A stretch of DNA of 64,000 bases from an uncultured bacterium. Its GTDB lineage: Bacteria; Planctomycetota; UBA1135; GCA-002686595. The position numbers were made by a program, and so were the translations under genes. Positions 12,135 to 20,895 of the stretch are shown piece after piece. The number at the start of each line of letters is the position of its first letter. The first letter of the stretch is position 1. The notes under the pieces are model-generated. The model saw only the letters and a list, made by a program, of their open reading frames with translations, had not been told where the DNA came from and did not search any database. The DNA lies in assembly GCA_938075305.1 (NCBI GenBank), contig CALJGV010000024.1:1-64000 (forward strand). Reading direction: 5' to 3'.

Positions 12135-12467
12135 TCAGGCGGCGAAGCGGTCGTGGACGCAACCGATGATCTTCCCGAGGAGTGGTTCGGCCACGGAGTA
12201 GAAGACCCGCCTCCCCTCTCGCTCGTTGCGGAGCAGGCCGCAGCGCTCGAGCAGCCGAAGGTGCTCGCTCGTGACGCTTGGAGAGAGCCCGGTGGCCTCC
12301 GCGAGGACACCGACGGAAAAGCGCCCCTCGAGCAAGAGGCTCACCAGCCGGAGCCGGCCTGGGTGCGCGAGCGTCTTGAGGCACTCGGCTGCACCCTCGA
12401 AGTCCACGCCCTCAGGCAGGGATGGACGCTGGGCCTCTCCGCGCTTCGATGTGGATCGCCTGGACAT
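12135..12467 (-). CDS. ArsR-family winged-helix transcriptional regulator
   Basis: The product is 110 residues from ATG 12467; an upstream in-frame ATG at 12488 lies inside a dyad that looks like its operator. The fold is a standard ArsR winged helix: LKTLAHPGRLRLVSLL (helix 2), VLAEATGLSPSVTSEHLRLL (recognition helix), and NEREGRRVFYSVAE (wing). The metal-binding ELCVCDL motif of ArsR/SmtB is absent. It has three cysteines, in AECLK, LERCG and IIGCV (C29, C76, C103 from ATG 12467). The first and last are placed roughly as in persulfide-sensing ArsR proteins such as SqrR/BigR, where two distant cysteines form a polysulfide bridge. With a persulfide dioxygenase as the next gene downstream, a persulfide sensor is a reasonable inference, not a demonstrated one. 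Confidence 0.85.
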   Translation of the reverse strand: MSRRSTSKRGEAQRPSLPEGVDFEGAAECLKTLAHPGRLRLVSLLLEGRFSVGVLAEATGLSPSVTSEHLRLLERCGLLRNEREGRRVFYSVAEPLLGKIIGCVHDRFAA

Positions 12468-12477
12468 GGACTCGTTG

Positions 12478-12495
12478 TATCGAACCATCTCGATA
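12478..12495 (-). promoter_or_regulatory. Dyad operator candidate for the ArsR-type regulator
   Basis: TATCGA and TCGATA form a perfect 6-bp dyad around a 6-nt centre, ending 10 nt upstream of the preferred start ATG at 12467. ArsR proteins commonly repress themselves from dyads of this size near their own start. The position favours 12467 over 12488 as the start. Confidence 0.5.
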
Positions 12496-12578
12496 TGTCC
12501 AGCTCTTTTCCTGGCGTACAGCTCCCCCTTCGGGAGAAACCGTTCGTCCGACGGCAGGTGCCGCGCCGGGAGGGCGAA

Positions 12579-14381
12579 TCAGGGCGTCAGGGTGAGCACC
12601 CAGGCGTTGGTCAGGTTGGAGAGCCCCCCACCGCAGGGCCCGCCGAGGTCCCGGTACCAGACCTGGAAGCCCCAGGTCTCGCCGACCGTCACGAAAACGG
12701 GGTTCGAGAGGGAGCCGGCGTCCTGGAACAAGCCGGGGCCCGCCGTGAACGCGCCACTCGCCCCCGTCGGCTCGATCCCGATGCGGAAGATCCCGTTGGT
12801 TCCAGGGCTCAGGCAGAGGCGGCCATTGTTCCCCGACGGGTTGATACCGCTGAAGATCCCGTCCGCTAGGACGACGATCCCGAAGGTGTTGGGGGTCACC
12901 TGGCTCACCTGCAGCTCCAGGCTGTCCGTCAGGAGCGAGCTGGTGCCGATCGCCCTGAGCTTGCCGCCTTGCCCGGTGTTGTTCAGGCACCCCTCGTCGG
13001 GGCCAGCCGTGTTCCCGCAGCTCGACTCGGCGGTGTCGTCGCAGTCGCAGTCGGGGGTCCCGACCTCCTCGCACTCGTCGGGGACTCCGTTGCCGTCCTT
13101 GTCGTCGGAGGCGCCGTTGGCGATGTCGAGCGCGTCCTCCACTCCGTTGTCGTTGCAGTCGTTGATGGGGCGCTGTTCGCCGTCACGGAGGTCGCAGGCG
13201 ACGAGATCGTCGCCGGGGTCGAGACCGACCTGCTCGGCGTTGACGTAGATCGCGGGGGTCGAGGTCCCGGGCAGGGGCGGACCGAGCATGTCTCCCTCGC
13301 TGATGGGAATGCCGAAGCGGCTGTCGGGCTGGCCGATCACCGCGGAGCCCCGGCGCACGGAGAAGAGGAGCAGGTCGCTGGCCGGGCCCTGGCCCCCGAG
13401 CCAATCGAACGGGGCCTGAGAGCGCTGGTACCCGGGGACGCCGTTCTCGCGGAGCACGAGGGCGTCGATGTCGTCCGAGTTGGCCCCACCCACGAAGTCC
13501 AGACCAAGGAGGTCGGCGGACGCATACAGCAGGGTCTGCCCCTGCCCCGTCAGTACGATCACGTCCCCACCCCTGAAGGGGAGGCCGTTGGGGTCCGTCT
13601 GATTGCCCGCAGAGTTCGCCACCGGAACGTTCGGCTGGTTGGGGTCGCTGAAGCCCGCCTCGAGGGAGAAGAAGTAGGGCAGGCTGGGCGCCCCCATCGT
13701 CCGGATGTCGAGGCTATCCAGGTTGTCCCCGGTCTCAGGGACCTGGGGGCTCGGGATGATCGGCTCCTTGAGCCCCACGCCAGGCGCGATGGCGGGCCCT
13801 TGCGTGGTGGATCCCTCGCCGTTGCCGTCCTGAGCGAGCACGTTCTCCCCGAAGCCGAAGACCGGGCCGGGGGTGTCGATCCCGGTCACGTAGATGTCCG
13901 CGGCCGCCTCGAAGAAGGAGGCCTCACCCGTGACGCTCCGCGGGCCGCCGCCGGCGAGGCCCGTCGCGAACTCGTCCACGGAGAAGTACATGTCGTAGGT
14001 GTAGCCCGGGAACGCCTGGAGCAGCGCGTCGCGGCCGAAGGAGGAGGCGTCCACCTCGATGCCGCAGGAGAAGCCCGGCGTGTGGCCCAGGCACTGGGTG
14101 TAGAAGCTCAAGAAGTTGCCGGGGGCCGCCACCGGAGCGAGCGGGGTGAAGAAGGTCGGCCCGACGATCCGAAGCAGGTCCGCCTCCGTCACGAGCAGGC
14201 CGCCCGGGGTGGGCTGCTGGCTGATGGACGGCCCCTGGGAGTCCATGGAGAACAACACCTCGCTGGGAGGCGGCCCCTGCTGGGGCGCCGGCTGGGGCGC
14301 CGGCTGGGGTGCCGGCTGGGCGACGCCGGCGAGGAAGAAGCCGGAGGCGAGCGCGGAGAGGGACGGCTTGAGGTTGGGCAT
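12579..14381 (-). CDS. Large secreted protein with shared C-terminal domain, paralogue of 19109-20866
   Basis: This 600-residue protein has a signal peptide (SALASGFFLAGVA) followed by a low-complexity PAPQ repeat. The body holds the phrases IEVDA, YFSVDEFATG, LRENGVPG, LLLFSVRRGSAVIG, PDSRFGIPISEGD and DPGDDLVACD. The same phrases occur in the same order in the protein at 19109-20866. A calcium-binding-type DxNDNGxxD segment (thrombospondin-3 or dockerin-like) follows near residue 410, then a Cys-rich CDCDD...CGN segment. The C-terminal domain ends TWGFQVWYRDLGGPCGGG and SNLTNAWVLTL. The domain has no named function that I know. It follows the kinase gene on the same strand with a 114-bp gap and may be co-transcribed. 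Surface or extracellular location is inferred. Confidence 0.85.
   Translation of the reverse strand: MPNLKPSLSALASGFFLAGVAQPAPQPAPQPAPQQGPPPSEVLFSMDSQGPSISQQPTPGGLLVTEADLLRIVGPTFFTPLAPVAAPGNFLSFYTQCLGHTPGFSCGIEVDASSFGRDALLQAFPGYTYDMYFSVDEFATGLAGGGPRSVTGEASFFEAAADIYVTGIDTPGPVFGFGENVLAQDGNGEGSTTQGPAIAPGVGLKEPIIPSPQVPETGDNLDSLDIRTMGAPSLPYFFSLEAGFSDPNQPNVPVANSAGNQTDPNGLPFRGGDVIVLTGQGQTLLYASADLLGLDFVGGANSDDIDALVLRENGVPGYQRSQAPFDWLGGQGPASDLLLFSVRRGSAVIGQPDSRFGIPISEGDMLGPPLPGTSTPAIYVNAEQVGLDPGDDLVACDLRDGEQRPINDCNDNGVEDALDIANGASDDKDGNGVPDECEEVGTPDCDCDDTAESSCGNTAGPDEGCLNNTGQGGKLRAIGTSSLLTDSLELQVSQVTPNTFGIVVLADGIFSGINPSGNNGRLCLSPGTNGIFRIGIEPTGASGAFTAGPGLFQDAGSLSNPVFVTVGETWGFQVWYRDLGGPCGGGLSNLTNAWVLTLTP
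14280..14320 (-). repeat. 12-bp tandem repeat encoding PAPQ units
   Basis: Three copies of a 12-bp unit (CTGGGGCGCCGG on the plus strand, the third with one T for C) lie in tandem inside the secreted-protein gene. They encode repeated Pro-Ala-Pro-Gln just after the signal peptide, a length-variable linker that could slip during replication without shifting the frame. Confidence 0.8.
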
Positions 14382-14495
14382 GACGGTCGCGAGCGGAGGG
14401 TGAGAAGGTCAGTCTACGGTGCGAAGCGCAGCCCCCTCGGGCGCCCAGTCCCGGTACGAAACACCGCCCGCCCTATTCCCCCAGGGACGCAGAAC

Positions 14496-17400
14496 TCAGC
14501 GCTCCCCGGCGTCGAGTTCGAGCCTCTGCTGCTCCTCGGGATAGAGCCCCCGGGGCCGATGCCGCCGGGCGAGCTCGACCCCACGGAGCGGCCACATGGC
14601 GACGGTGCCGTCCTCGGAGACGCTGACCGCATGGCCCGGTATGCCCGCGTTCACATCGGTCACAGCCCCCTCGTGCTCGGTGTACCTGGTCACGAGGGCG
14701 CCGCTCCCCGCGTCCCAAACCAGCACGGTCCCGTCCCCTGACGCGGTCAGCACAAGGGGCGCATCCTCGACCGCCACGGTGACCGCCGTGTGCTCGTCTC
14801 GGTGTCGCCGCTCCGGGAAGATTCGCTCGGAGCCCGTCGCTGCGAAGGCCGGCGCCGCGTCCACCCGGACCGTGGACCAAGACCTTCCCACGGCCACCAT
14901 CCGCGCGCCGTCCCCGAGGTAGCGGGACCAGCGGTGCCCCATGACCTGGAGGCCAGCGGCCGACGGTAGGCCGTCCGCCACGGTCCACTCATCCACCCAC
15001 CGCTCCCGACTCGACGAGAGGAGCCGAGCCCCGTCCGCCGTCACGTCGAGCGCGGAGACCGCAGCGGAGCGCCTGCCGGAGAGGCGACCCGCGGACTCCG
15101 GCGTCGCGGTCCAGCGCAGCCGTAGCTCGCCTCCGGCCAGGTCATAGACCCGGACGTCCCCCCGCTCGTCCCCGGCGGCGATCCACGCGCCTGCGGGGTC
15201 CACCGCCACCGCGCTGGCTCCCCCAAGTCTCACCTCCAGCGGCGCCTCAGCGCCCTCCATCACGACGCGAACGAGGCCGCCGGAGAAGGCTGCTGCCGCG
15301 ACCGTCCCCGAGGCCGAGATGCACAGCGCCAGCGCCCGTGCGCCGTCTGCGGCGTACTCCGGACCGACGCTGGCCCCGCTCACATCGTGCAGGGCCACCC
15401 GACCGTCGTCGCCAGCCGACGCGAACCGGCCAGCAGCAGGCGCCCCCGCGAGAAGCGGCGGCGCCGCGTCGGGTCCACCGTGCCTTCCGAGCAGCTCACC
15501 GCAGCCCGCCGTGGGGGCAGCCGCCGAGAGCACGAGGCCACGCACCTCCCCCCCCGGATGTGCGGTCACGATGACGTCACCACTGGCGCGCCCTGCCCCC
15601 TCAACCGCGAGCACCGCGCGAGCCGGCCCCGCTCCGTCGACCACCGGAAGCCTCCAACAGCCGGCGACCCCAACGGGCCTCCAGAGGCTCAGGCGAGCCC
15701 TGCCGCCGTAGGAGAGGAGCCGCCCCCCGGCGAGGGGCAAGAGCCCGTATTCCAGGGACTCCTGGCCGTGGGTTCGCACGGCTCTCCAGCCTTCACCGTC
15801 CCGCTCGACCTCGCGGAGCGTCCCGTCCCCGCCGGCAACCACGAGGGCGTCTCCGTGGCGCCAGGTGGCCGCCACCACACCGCGAGAGCGGACCTCGCCG
15901 CCGACGAGGACCGGCGGCCGGGAGGGTGCCAGGACCCGGGAGGCCCCCCCCGCGCCCTGTCCCACGAACACCTCCCCGCTCGGAGAACGGACGAGGCATT
16001 CCACCGGCCGATCCCCGTCCCTCGTGCAATCACGCGCCACCAGCGCGCCCTCGACGCCAACACGGACGTGCCCCAGTCCGCCGCCCTGATCCGCCACGAG
16101 GACGCCCCCGTCGAACCAGGTGAACAACCGGACGTTGTCGCTGACAGCCACCGTCCCCACGTGCTCCCCGTCCGGCGTCCAGGCCCGTACCTCCTTGGAT
16201 CGAACCAGCGCCTCGCCAGACCTCAAACGTGGGCCGGTGAGGATCAGCCCGCCCGGAAAAAGGGGCGCGTCCGCCCCTGGGACCCAGAGCACCTCGGTCG
16301 CTGCTCGCTCGGGAACCTCGAAGCTCATTTGGATCGCGCCGTCATCGGTTCGGATCCTGGCGACCGTGCCCGCGCGAGAGAGGACGAGGGCCTCTCCATC
16401 CCCTTCCAGTCCATCCATCCAGACGAGGGGGCCGAGGCCGACATCCTTCTCAAAGATGGGGGCCAAGCCAGGTAGCTCAAGCCTCCGAAGGCACCCGTCG
16501 GTGGAGATGGTCACGACCTCATCTCCGCCACGCGAGAGGACGATACGGCGCACGTCCCCCGGCTCCCCGCCGGCAGCGGAGAGCTGCCGCCTCGAAAGGA
16601 GCTCCCCCCGGTCCAGATCGAACACCGAGACGTACCCCTCCGAGGAGCCCGCCACCACCATCCGGCCGTCCCCGAACGCCGCCGCGTCCCACGCCCGCCC
16701 CGTCGGCACCTCAAAGATCCGCTCGAGAGAGACCCTCTGCAGCGGCCCCGTCAGCGCGGCGCGGGTCCACCACGTATCCACGAGTTCGTTGGCCTCGAGG
16801 GCCAGCGCCAGGGCGCCGGCCGGTGAGCGCGCTTCGAACTCCCCGACCCGGTTCCCGAAGTTGCGGGCCGTGGCGAGGTCGAGCCGGGCCTCGGCCAGGG
16901 AGAGATTGGCGTTGGAGGTCTCGAGGAGGTCACCGTTGACCTTCAGGCCCACCGCCGTGAGCGCGAAGCCGATGGCGAGCGCCGCAAGCGTCACCGCGGA
17001 CGCGGGCTCCCGTCGGCACCAGCGCCGCAAGCGGAGCCAGCGCCCTGCAGGACGCGCCTGGATGGGCTCGAACTCACGGATCCGGCGCAGGTCCTCCGCG
17101 AAGGCGAGCGCCGAGGGGTAGCGCCGCGCGAGGTCGCGCTCCATGGCCGTCGCGAGGATGACTCGAACCTCCGCGGTCACCACAGGATTGCGCTCGATCG
17201 TGTCGGGGACCGGCGCGCTGAGGATCGCCAGGGCGAGGCCGTGCTGGCTCTCCCCCTGGAAGGGGCGCTCTCCCGTGAGGACCTCGTACAAGCTCACGCC
17301 CAGGGCCCAGACGTCCGCGCGCGCGTCGGACTCCGCCGCGCCGCCAGACAGCTGCTCCGGCGCCATGTAAGCGGGGGTGCCGAAGACCTCCCCCTCCCGG

Positions 17401-18221
17401 GTGAGCGCCGGATCCGGCGTCTCCCCCTCAGCCTCCGCCATCCGGGCGAGCCCGAAGTCCAGCACCACGGGATCTCCACTCGGGGAGACCATCAGGTTGG
17501 CCGGCTTGATGTCCCGGTGAACCAGCCCCTCCTCGTGGGCGGCGTGGAGCGCGCGGGCCGCGCGCTCGAAGAAGCGCAACACCCTCGCGAGCTCGGCTCG
17601 GGTCCCCGGGATGAGGGGCAGGTCCTCCGGGTCGAGCTGCCGGCGACCACCTCCATGGAGCGCCTCCCGCGCGGCCTCGATGCCGCGGGAGAGGTCGGTC
17701 CCCTCCACGTAGCGCATGGCGATCCAGGGGGGCTCTGCGTCCACATCCGCGTCGTGCACTCCCGCGAGGCCCGGGTGATCCAGCCGGGCGATGCTCTCCG
17801 CCTCGCGCCGGAACCGGCGCCGCCGCTCCTCCGTGATGAACGGGGTGGTCATCAGCTTGAGGGCCACCCGGCGCCCCAGGTCCTGGTCCCGAGCTAGCCA
17901 GACCGCGCCCTGCCCGCCGGCGCCGAGCTCCCGATCGAGGCGGTAGTGACCGATGACCCGGCCATCCCCTGCCCCTCCCTCGCTCGCCATGGCGCCCTTC
18001 CCCGGGGCAGGCGGGGGTTCGGGCACCTCGGCGCGGCCGGTGGCCCGCAGGTACTCCGAGGCCACCGCCTCCTCGTGCCCTGGATACCGGGCCAGGTACT
18101 CCCCGAGCGGCCGGACGCCCGCCCCGGCCTCGTCGTCCAGCAGCTCCGAGAGGAAGTCGAAGACGACGGCGTCCTCATCCGCGCCCCCTGCGGCGCCGGG
18201 CTCGGATCCGGGGTCCTCCAT
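14496..18221 (-). CDS. Membrane serine/threonine protein kinase with WD40-like repeats
   Basis: From ATG 18221 the product is about 1241 residues. ATG 18260 and a start at 18302 are also in frame, but the latter would overlap the divergent sigma gene. An acidic N-terminus leads to a Hanks-type kinase with all key elements: glycine loop GAGGQGAVW (about 100-108), VALK lysine (122), HRDIKPANL (catalytic D237), DFGLAR (D255) and GTPAYMAPEQ (281-290). One membrane span (AVTLAALAIGFALTAVGL, about 410-427) follows. The roughly 800-residue C-terminal part has degenerate beta-propeller repeats (GYVSVFDL, GDVRVYDL, GTVLVWDAGSG, GTVAMWPLRG). By topology the kinase is cytoplasmic and the propeller periplasmic. 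Divergence from an ECF sigma gene is a recurrent planctomycete arrangement; phosphorylation of the sigma factor or an associated protein is the likely signalling link. Confidence 0.93.
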   Translation of the reverse strand: MEDPGSEPGAAGGADEDAVVFDFLSELLDDEAGAGVRPLGEYLARYPGHEEAVASEYLRATGRAEVPEPPPAPGKGAMASEGGAGDGRVIGHYRLDRELGAGGQGAVWLARDQDLGRRVALKLMTTPFITEERRRRFRREAESIARLDHPGLAGVHDADVDAEPPWIAMRYVEGTDLSRGIEAAREALHGGGRRQLDPEDLPLIPGTRAELARVLRFFERAARALHAAHEEGLVHRDIKPANLMVSPSGDPVVLDFGLARMAEAEGETPDPALTREGEVFGTPAYMAPEQLSGGAAESDARADVWALGVSLYEVLTGERPFQGESQHGLALAILSAPVPDTIERNPVVTAEVRVILATAMERDLARRYPSALAFAEDLRRIREFEPIQARPAGRWLRLRRWCRREPASAVTLAALAIGFALTAVGLKVNGDLLETSNANLSLAEARLDLATARNFGNRVGEFEARSPAGALALALEANELVDTWWTRAALTGPLQRVSLERIFEVPTGRAWDAAAFGDGRMVVAGSSEGYVSVFDLDRGELLSRRQLSAAGGEPGDVRRIVLSRGGDEVVTISTDGCLRRLELPGLAPIFEKDVGLGPLVWMDGLEGDGEALVLSRAGTVARIRTDDGAIQMSFEVPERAATEVLWVPGADAPLFPGGLILTGPRLRSGEALVRSKEVRAWTPDGEHVGTVAVSDNVRLFTWFDGGVLVADQGGGLGHVRVGVEGALVARDCTRDGDRPVECLVRSPSGEVFVGQGAGGASRVLAPSRPPVLVGGEVRSRGVVAATWRHGDALVVAGGDGTLREVERDGEGWRAVRTHGQESLEYGLLPLAGGRLLSYGGRARLSLWRPVGVAGCWRLPVVDGAGPARAVLAVEGAGRASGDVIVTAHPGGEVRGLVLSAAAPTAGCGELLGRHGGPDAAPPLLAGAPAAGRFASAGDDGRVALHDVSGASVGPEYAADGARALALCISASGTVAAAAFSGGLVRVVMEGAEAPLEVRLGGASAVAVDPAGAWIAAGDERGDVRVYDLAGGELRLRWTATPESAGRLSGRRSAAVSALDVTADGARLLSSSRERWVDEWTVADGLPSAAGLQVMGHRWSRYLGDGARMVAVGRSWSTVRVDAAPAFAATGSERIFPERRHRDEHTAVTVAVEDAPLVLTASGDGTVLVWDAGSGALVTRYTEHEGAVTDVNAGIPGHAVSVSEDGTVAMWPLRGVELARRHRPRGLYPEEQQRLELDAGER

Positions 18222-18260
18222 CCCCCCGATGTTAGGAGGCTCGCCGCCCTTTGGAGCCAT

Positions 18261-18275
18261 CTGGATAAGATCCAG
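18261..18275. promoter_or_regulatory. Dyad between the divergent kinase and sigma factor genes
   Basis: CTGGAT and ATCCAG form a perfect 6-bp dyad around AAG, 2 nt before the sigma factor ATG (18278) and about 40 nt upstream of the preferred kinase start. It could be an operator serving both genes, or an mRNA hairpin at the sigma gene start. It also argues against the longest kinase start. Confidence 0.4.
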
Positions 18276-18277
18276 AC

Positions 18278-18892
18278 ATGGAAGAGCGCTCCGAGGACTC
18301 ACTGGATGGCGTGACCGGGATGTGGCTCGCCGAGGTCAAGAACGGCGACAGCGACAGCTTCGGACGCCTCTACGAGCACATCGCCCCTGCGCTCCTGACC
18401 TGGGCGGAGTTCCGCATTCGCCCCGAGCAGCGCCAGCACGTGGACCCCTCGGACGTGGTCCAGGAGGTCTGGTTCCGGGCCTGGCGGCAGATGGACACCT
18501 TCGACCCTGAGGCCACGCCGTTCCGCTTCTGGATCTTCCGCATCGCCAAGAACGTGCTCCTGGAGGCCGTCCGGAAGACCCGGCGCGCGGACACGTCGGG
18601 GGCGGGGACCACCGCCAAGATCCAGCAGTTCGGGGAGCTCCAGGACACCATGACCGCCGTCTCCATGCGGCTCTCCCGGGACGAGGGCCTCGCCGCGTTC
18701 CGCGCGGAGGTCGACGCGCTGCCCGAGGACGACCGCAAGCTGGTGGTGCACTGCGGGCTCGAGGGCCTCCCCCTGGGCGAGGTGGCCCAGCGATTGGGCC
18801 TCTCCACGGAGGCCACAGGCAAGCGCTGGCAGCGCCTGCGGGCCCGGCTCGCGGAGGGGACCCTGCCCGAGCACCTCCTGGCGGGGGTCTGA
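18278..18892 (+). CDS. ECF-type RNA polymerase sigma factor
   Basis: This 204-residue sigma-70 family protein has region 2 around DPSDVVQEVWFRAW and FRFWIFRIAKN, and region 4 around LPLGEVAQRLGLS followed by TGKRWQRLRARL. The form HVDPSDVVQE is common in planctomycete ECF groups linked to membrane kinases. It lacks an anti-sigma partner; instead it diverges from the WD40 kinase gene, which suggests control by phosphorylation. The next gene downstream on the same strand encodes a secreted protein paralogous to the one behind the kinase, a plausible regulon member. A hairpin terminator follows at 18921. Confidence 0.93.
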   Translation: MEERSEDSLDGVTGMWLAEVKNGDSDSFGRLYEHIAPALLTWAEFRIRPEQRQHVDPSDVVQEVWFRAWRQMDTFDPEATPFRFWIFRIAKNVLLEAVRKTRRADTSGAGTTAKIQQFGELQDTMTAVSMRLSRDEGLAAFRAEVDALPEDDRKLVVHCGLEGLPLGEVAQRLGLSTEATGKRWQRLRARLAEGTLPEHLLAGV

Positions 18893-18920
18893 GGGGAGCG
18901 GGGGCCGGCCCGGGCCCGAA

Positions 18921-18954
18921 AAGGGCCTCGCGGGCGCCTGGCGTCAAGGCCCTT
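18921..18954 (+). terminator. Hairpin terminator after the ECF sigma gene
   Basis: An 8-bp perfect stem (AAGGGCCT / AGGCCCTT) surrounds an 18-nt loop, starting 29 nt after the stop codon. It separates the sigma gene from the following secreted-protein gene, which would then need its own promoter in 18955-19108. Confidence 0.55.
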
Positions 18955-19108
18955 AGCCCCTACCTCGCTGGCACTTGCGTTCCACGGGGAGCGGAGCTTC
19001 GCAGGACTTCGTGGATGGCTGTCCGCCCGGCGGGGCGGGGCGCACTTGGGGGTGACGGGTCCAGACGGCCCCGCCGTCCCAACACCTCTGAACGCCAAGA
19101 ACCAAGCC

Positions 19109-20866
19109 ATGCAACTCCGCCCCTTCACCCTCTTCAGCTCCGCCCTCCTCCTCACCTCTTCCGCCGCGGCCCAGAGCCAGTTCACCTTTTCCATCGACTG
19201 GCAGAGCGCCTCGATGGGCTCCCCTTCGTCCAGCGGGGTGCCCATGACCGACGGCGACCTCTACCACCCCTCCACCACCACCCTGATGCCCGCCACGGGG
19301 CTCGCCGCCGCGCCGACCATCAGCCTCGGCCACGCCGCCGACCTCGGGCTCCCGGGAGGCTGCGTCGGCCGCGGGCCGGGCATGCCCTGCGCCATCGAGG
19401 TGGACGCCTTCAGCCGCGGGACCGACCACCAGTTCGGCCCCAACCTGCCCATCCAGCGCGGCGACCTGCTCTTCAGCGTGGACGAGTTCGCGGCGGGCCG
19501 CCCCGCCGGTCCGCTCCCCAACGTCCACAGCGAGTTCCTCGCCGGTGACAGCTCCGCCGACACCTTCGGCAACCTCAACACCCTGCCCCCGGGCCCCCTC
19601 CCGCCGATGCCGGGCAGGAACATCGGCATGATCGACGGGGACGGCGCGTTCTCCGCCAGCGGCTTCACCTACCCCTCCATCGGGCTCAAGGAGCCGAACC
19701 TGCCCGCCCCCGGACCGGTCGACATGGGCGACAACCAGGACGCCATGGACATCGTGGAGCCCGGCACCGCCCCCGGTGGCGCCGTCTACTTCAGCCTCGA
19801 CGGCGGCATGTTCGACGGCCGCGAGGGGATCCCGAACTCGAACGCCGCCGCCGCGAACGGCGTCGGTGCGGCCGACATCTTCGTCCAGTCCGGCGCGGGG
19901 ATGACCCTCTGGGCCGGCGCGCCGTCGCTGGGCCTCGACCTGGTCGCGCCGCTCACCGACGACATCGACGCCCTGATCCTCTGGGAGAACGGGAACGGCG
20001 TCGCCGACGTCTCCCCGGGCCCCTATGGCTGGCAGAACGGCATGGACATGATCATCTTCTCGGTCCGCCGCGGCTCCGCCGTCATCGGGCGCCCTGACAG
20101 CCTGTTCGGCATCCCTATCGAGGAGGGCGACCTGCTCATCCCGCCCGTCGCTGGTGGGGCCTCCCCGTTCCCCGCCATCTTCATCCCGGCTGAGGCCCTC
20201 GGGCTCGTCACGGTGCGCACCCACGGCGTGAGCCTGGGCGACGACCTGGACTCCGCAGACCACATCGGCGGCGACCTCTTCGACTGCGACGGGGACGGCC
20301 GCGAGGACGCCATCGCCATCGCCCTCGGCCTCGTGATCGACGGCGACCAGGACGGGGTCCCGGACAGCTGCTCCTCCGCCCCGGTTGGCGCGCCCTTCTG
20401 CTTCTGTCCCATGGCGGCTGCGCCCTGCGGCAACGCATCTCCCACCACCGGCTGCCTGAACGGCGTCGGCACGGGAGCCCTGCTCACCGGCAGCGGGAGC
20501 GCGAGCGTCACCCTGGACAACCTCGTCCTCACGACGAGCGGGATGCCGGCGGGGTCCTTCGCCATGACCGTCATGGGGACCGGCACCACGCCCCCCGCGG
20601 TCCTCGCCAACGGACTGCGCTGCGTCGCCGGCTCGATCCACCGCTTCCCGCCCTACTCCACCGCCGGCGGGACGGCCTCGATCGGACGCGGCACCCCCAA
20701 CGTCTCCATGGGCCTGGTCGCCTACTCGACCTCGAGCTTCTCGACCTCCGGTCACATCACGGTGGGATCCACCTTCCACTTCCAGACCTTCTACCGCGAC
20801 CTCGGCGGCCCCTGCGGCGCCATGTTCAACCTCTCGAACGCCCTCACGGTGAACTTCACCCTCTGA
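19109..20866 (+). CDS. Large secreted protein with shared C-terminal domain, paralogue of 12579-14381
   Basis: The product is 585 residues from ATG 19109; the longer frame from 19046 puts 21 residues before the evident signal peptide MQLRPFTLFSSALLLTSSAAAQ. The body repeats landmarks of the protein at 12579-14381 in order: MTDGDLY, PCAIEVDAF, LLFSVDEFAAG, IGLKEPNLP, IDALILWENG, MIIFSVRRGSAVIG, PDSLFGIPIEEGD and SLGDDLDSAD. A DCDGDGREDA calcium-type segment and a Cys-rich CFCPMAAAPCGN segment precede the C-terminal domain (FQTFYRDLGGPCG, then FNLSNALTVNF). No known function; probably extracellular or cell-surface. The paralogy with a gene on the other side of the sigma/kinase pair suggests shared control. 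Confidence 0.87.
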   Translation: MQLRPFTLFSSALLLTSSAAAQSQFTFSIDWQSASMGSPSSSGVPMTDGDLYHPSTTTLMPATGLAAAPTISLGHAADLGLPGGCVGRGPGMPCAIEVDAFSRGTDHQFGPNLPIQRGDLLFSVDEFAAGRPAGPLPNVHSEFLAGDSSADTFGNLNTLPPGPLPPMPGRNIGMIDGDGAFSASGFTYPSIGLKEPNLPAPGPVDMGDNQDAMDIVEPGTAPGGAVYFSLDGGMFDGREGIPNSNAAAANGVGAADIFVQSGAGMTLWAGAPSLGLDLVAPLTDDIDALILWENGNGVADVSPGPYGWQNGMDMIIFSVRRGSAVIGRPDSLFGIPIEEGDLLIPPVAGGASPFPAIFIPAEALGLVTVRTHGVSLGDDLDSADHIGGDLFDCDGDGREDAIAIALGLVIDGDQDGVPDSCSSAPVGAPFCFCPMAAAPCGNASPTTGCLNGVGTGALLTGSGSASVTLDNLVLTTSGMPAGSFAMTVMGTGTTPPAVLANGLRCVAGSIHRFPPYSTAGGTASIGRGTPNVSMGLVAYSTSSFSTSGHITVGSTFHFQTFYRDLGGPCGAMFNLSNALTVNFTL

Positions 20867-20895
20867 GGCCCGGCGCCCGAGATCCCTGGGCGGTC

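Noticed and set aside
11627..12310. 227-codon frame on the minus strand through the spacer and regulator gene
   Set aside because: It reads the regulator gene in another frame and a terminator hairpin; Ser/Pro/Arg-rich with no structure.
14280..14320. Tandem 12-bp repeat as a CRISPR-like array
   Set aside because: Units are contiguous without spacers and lie in frame inside a coding region. No CRISPR array was seen anywhere in the window.
12969..14741. 590-codon open frame on the plus strand
   Set aside because: Antisense to a secreted-protein gene with signal peptide and conserved C-terminal domain; no recognisable product.
18953..20779. 608-codon open frame on the minus strand
   Set aside because: Antisense to the secreted paralogue; the plus-strand reading has homology to a second gene in the window, the minus does not.
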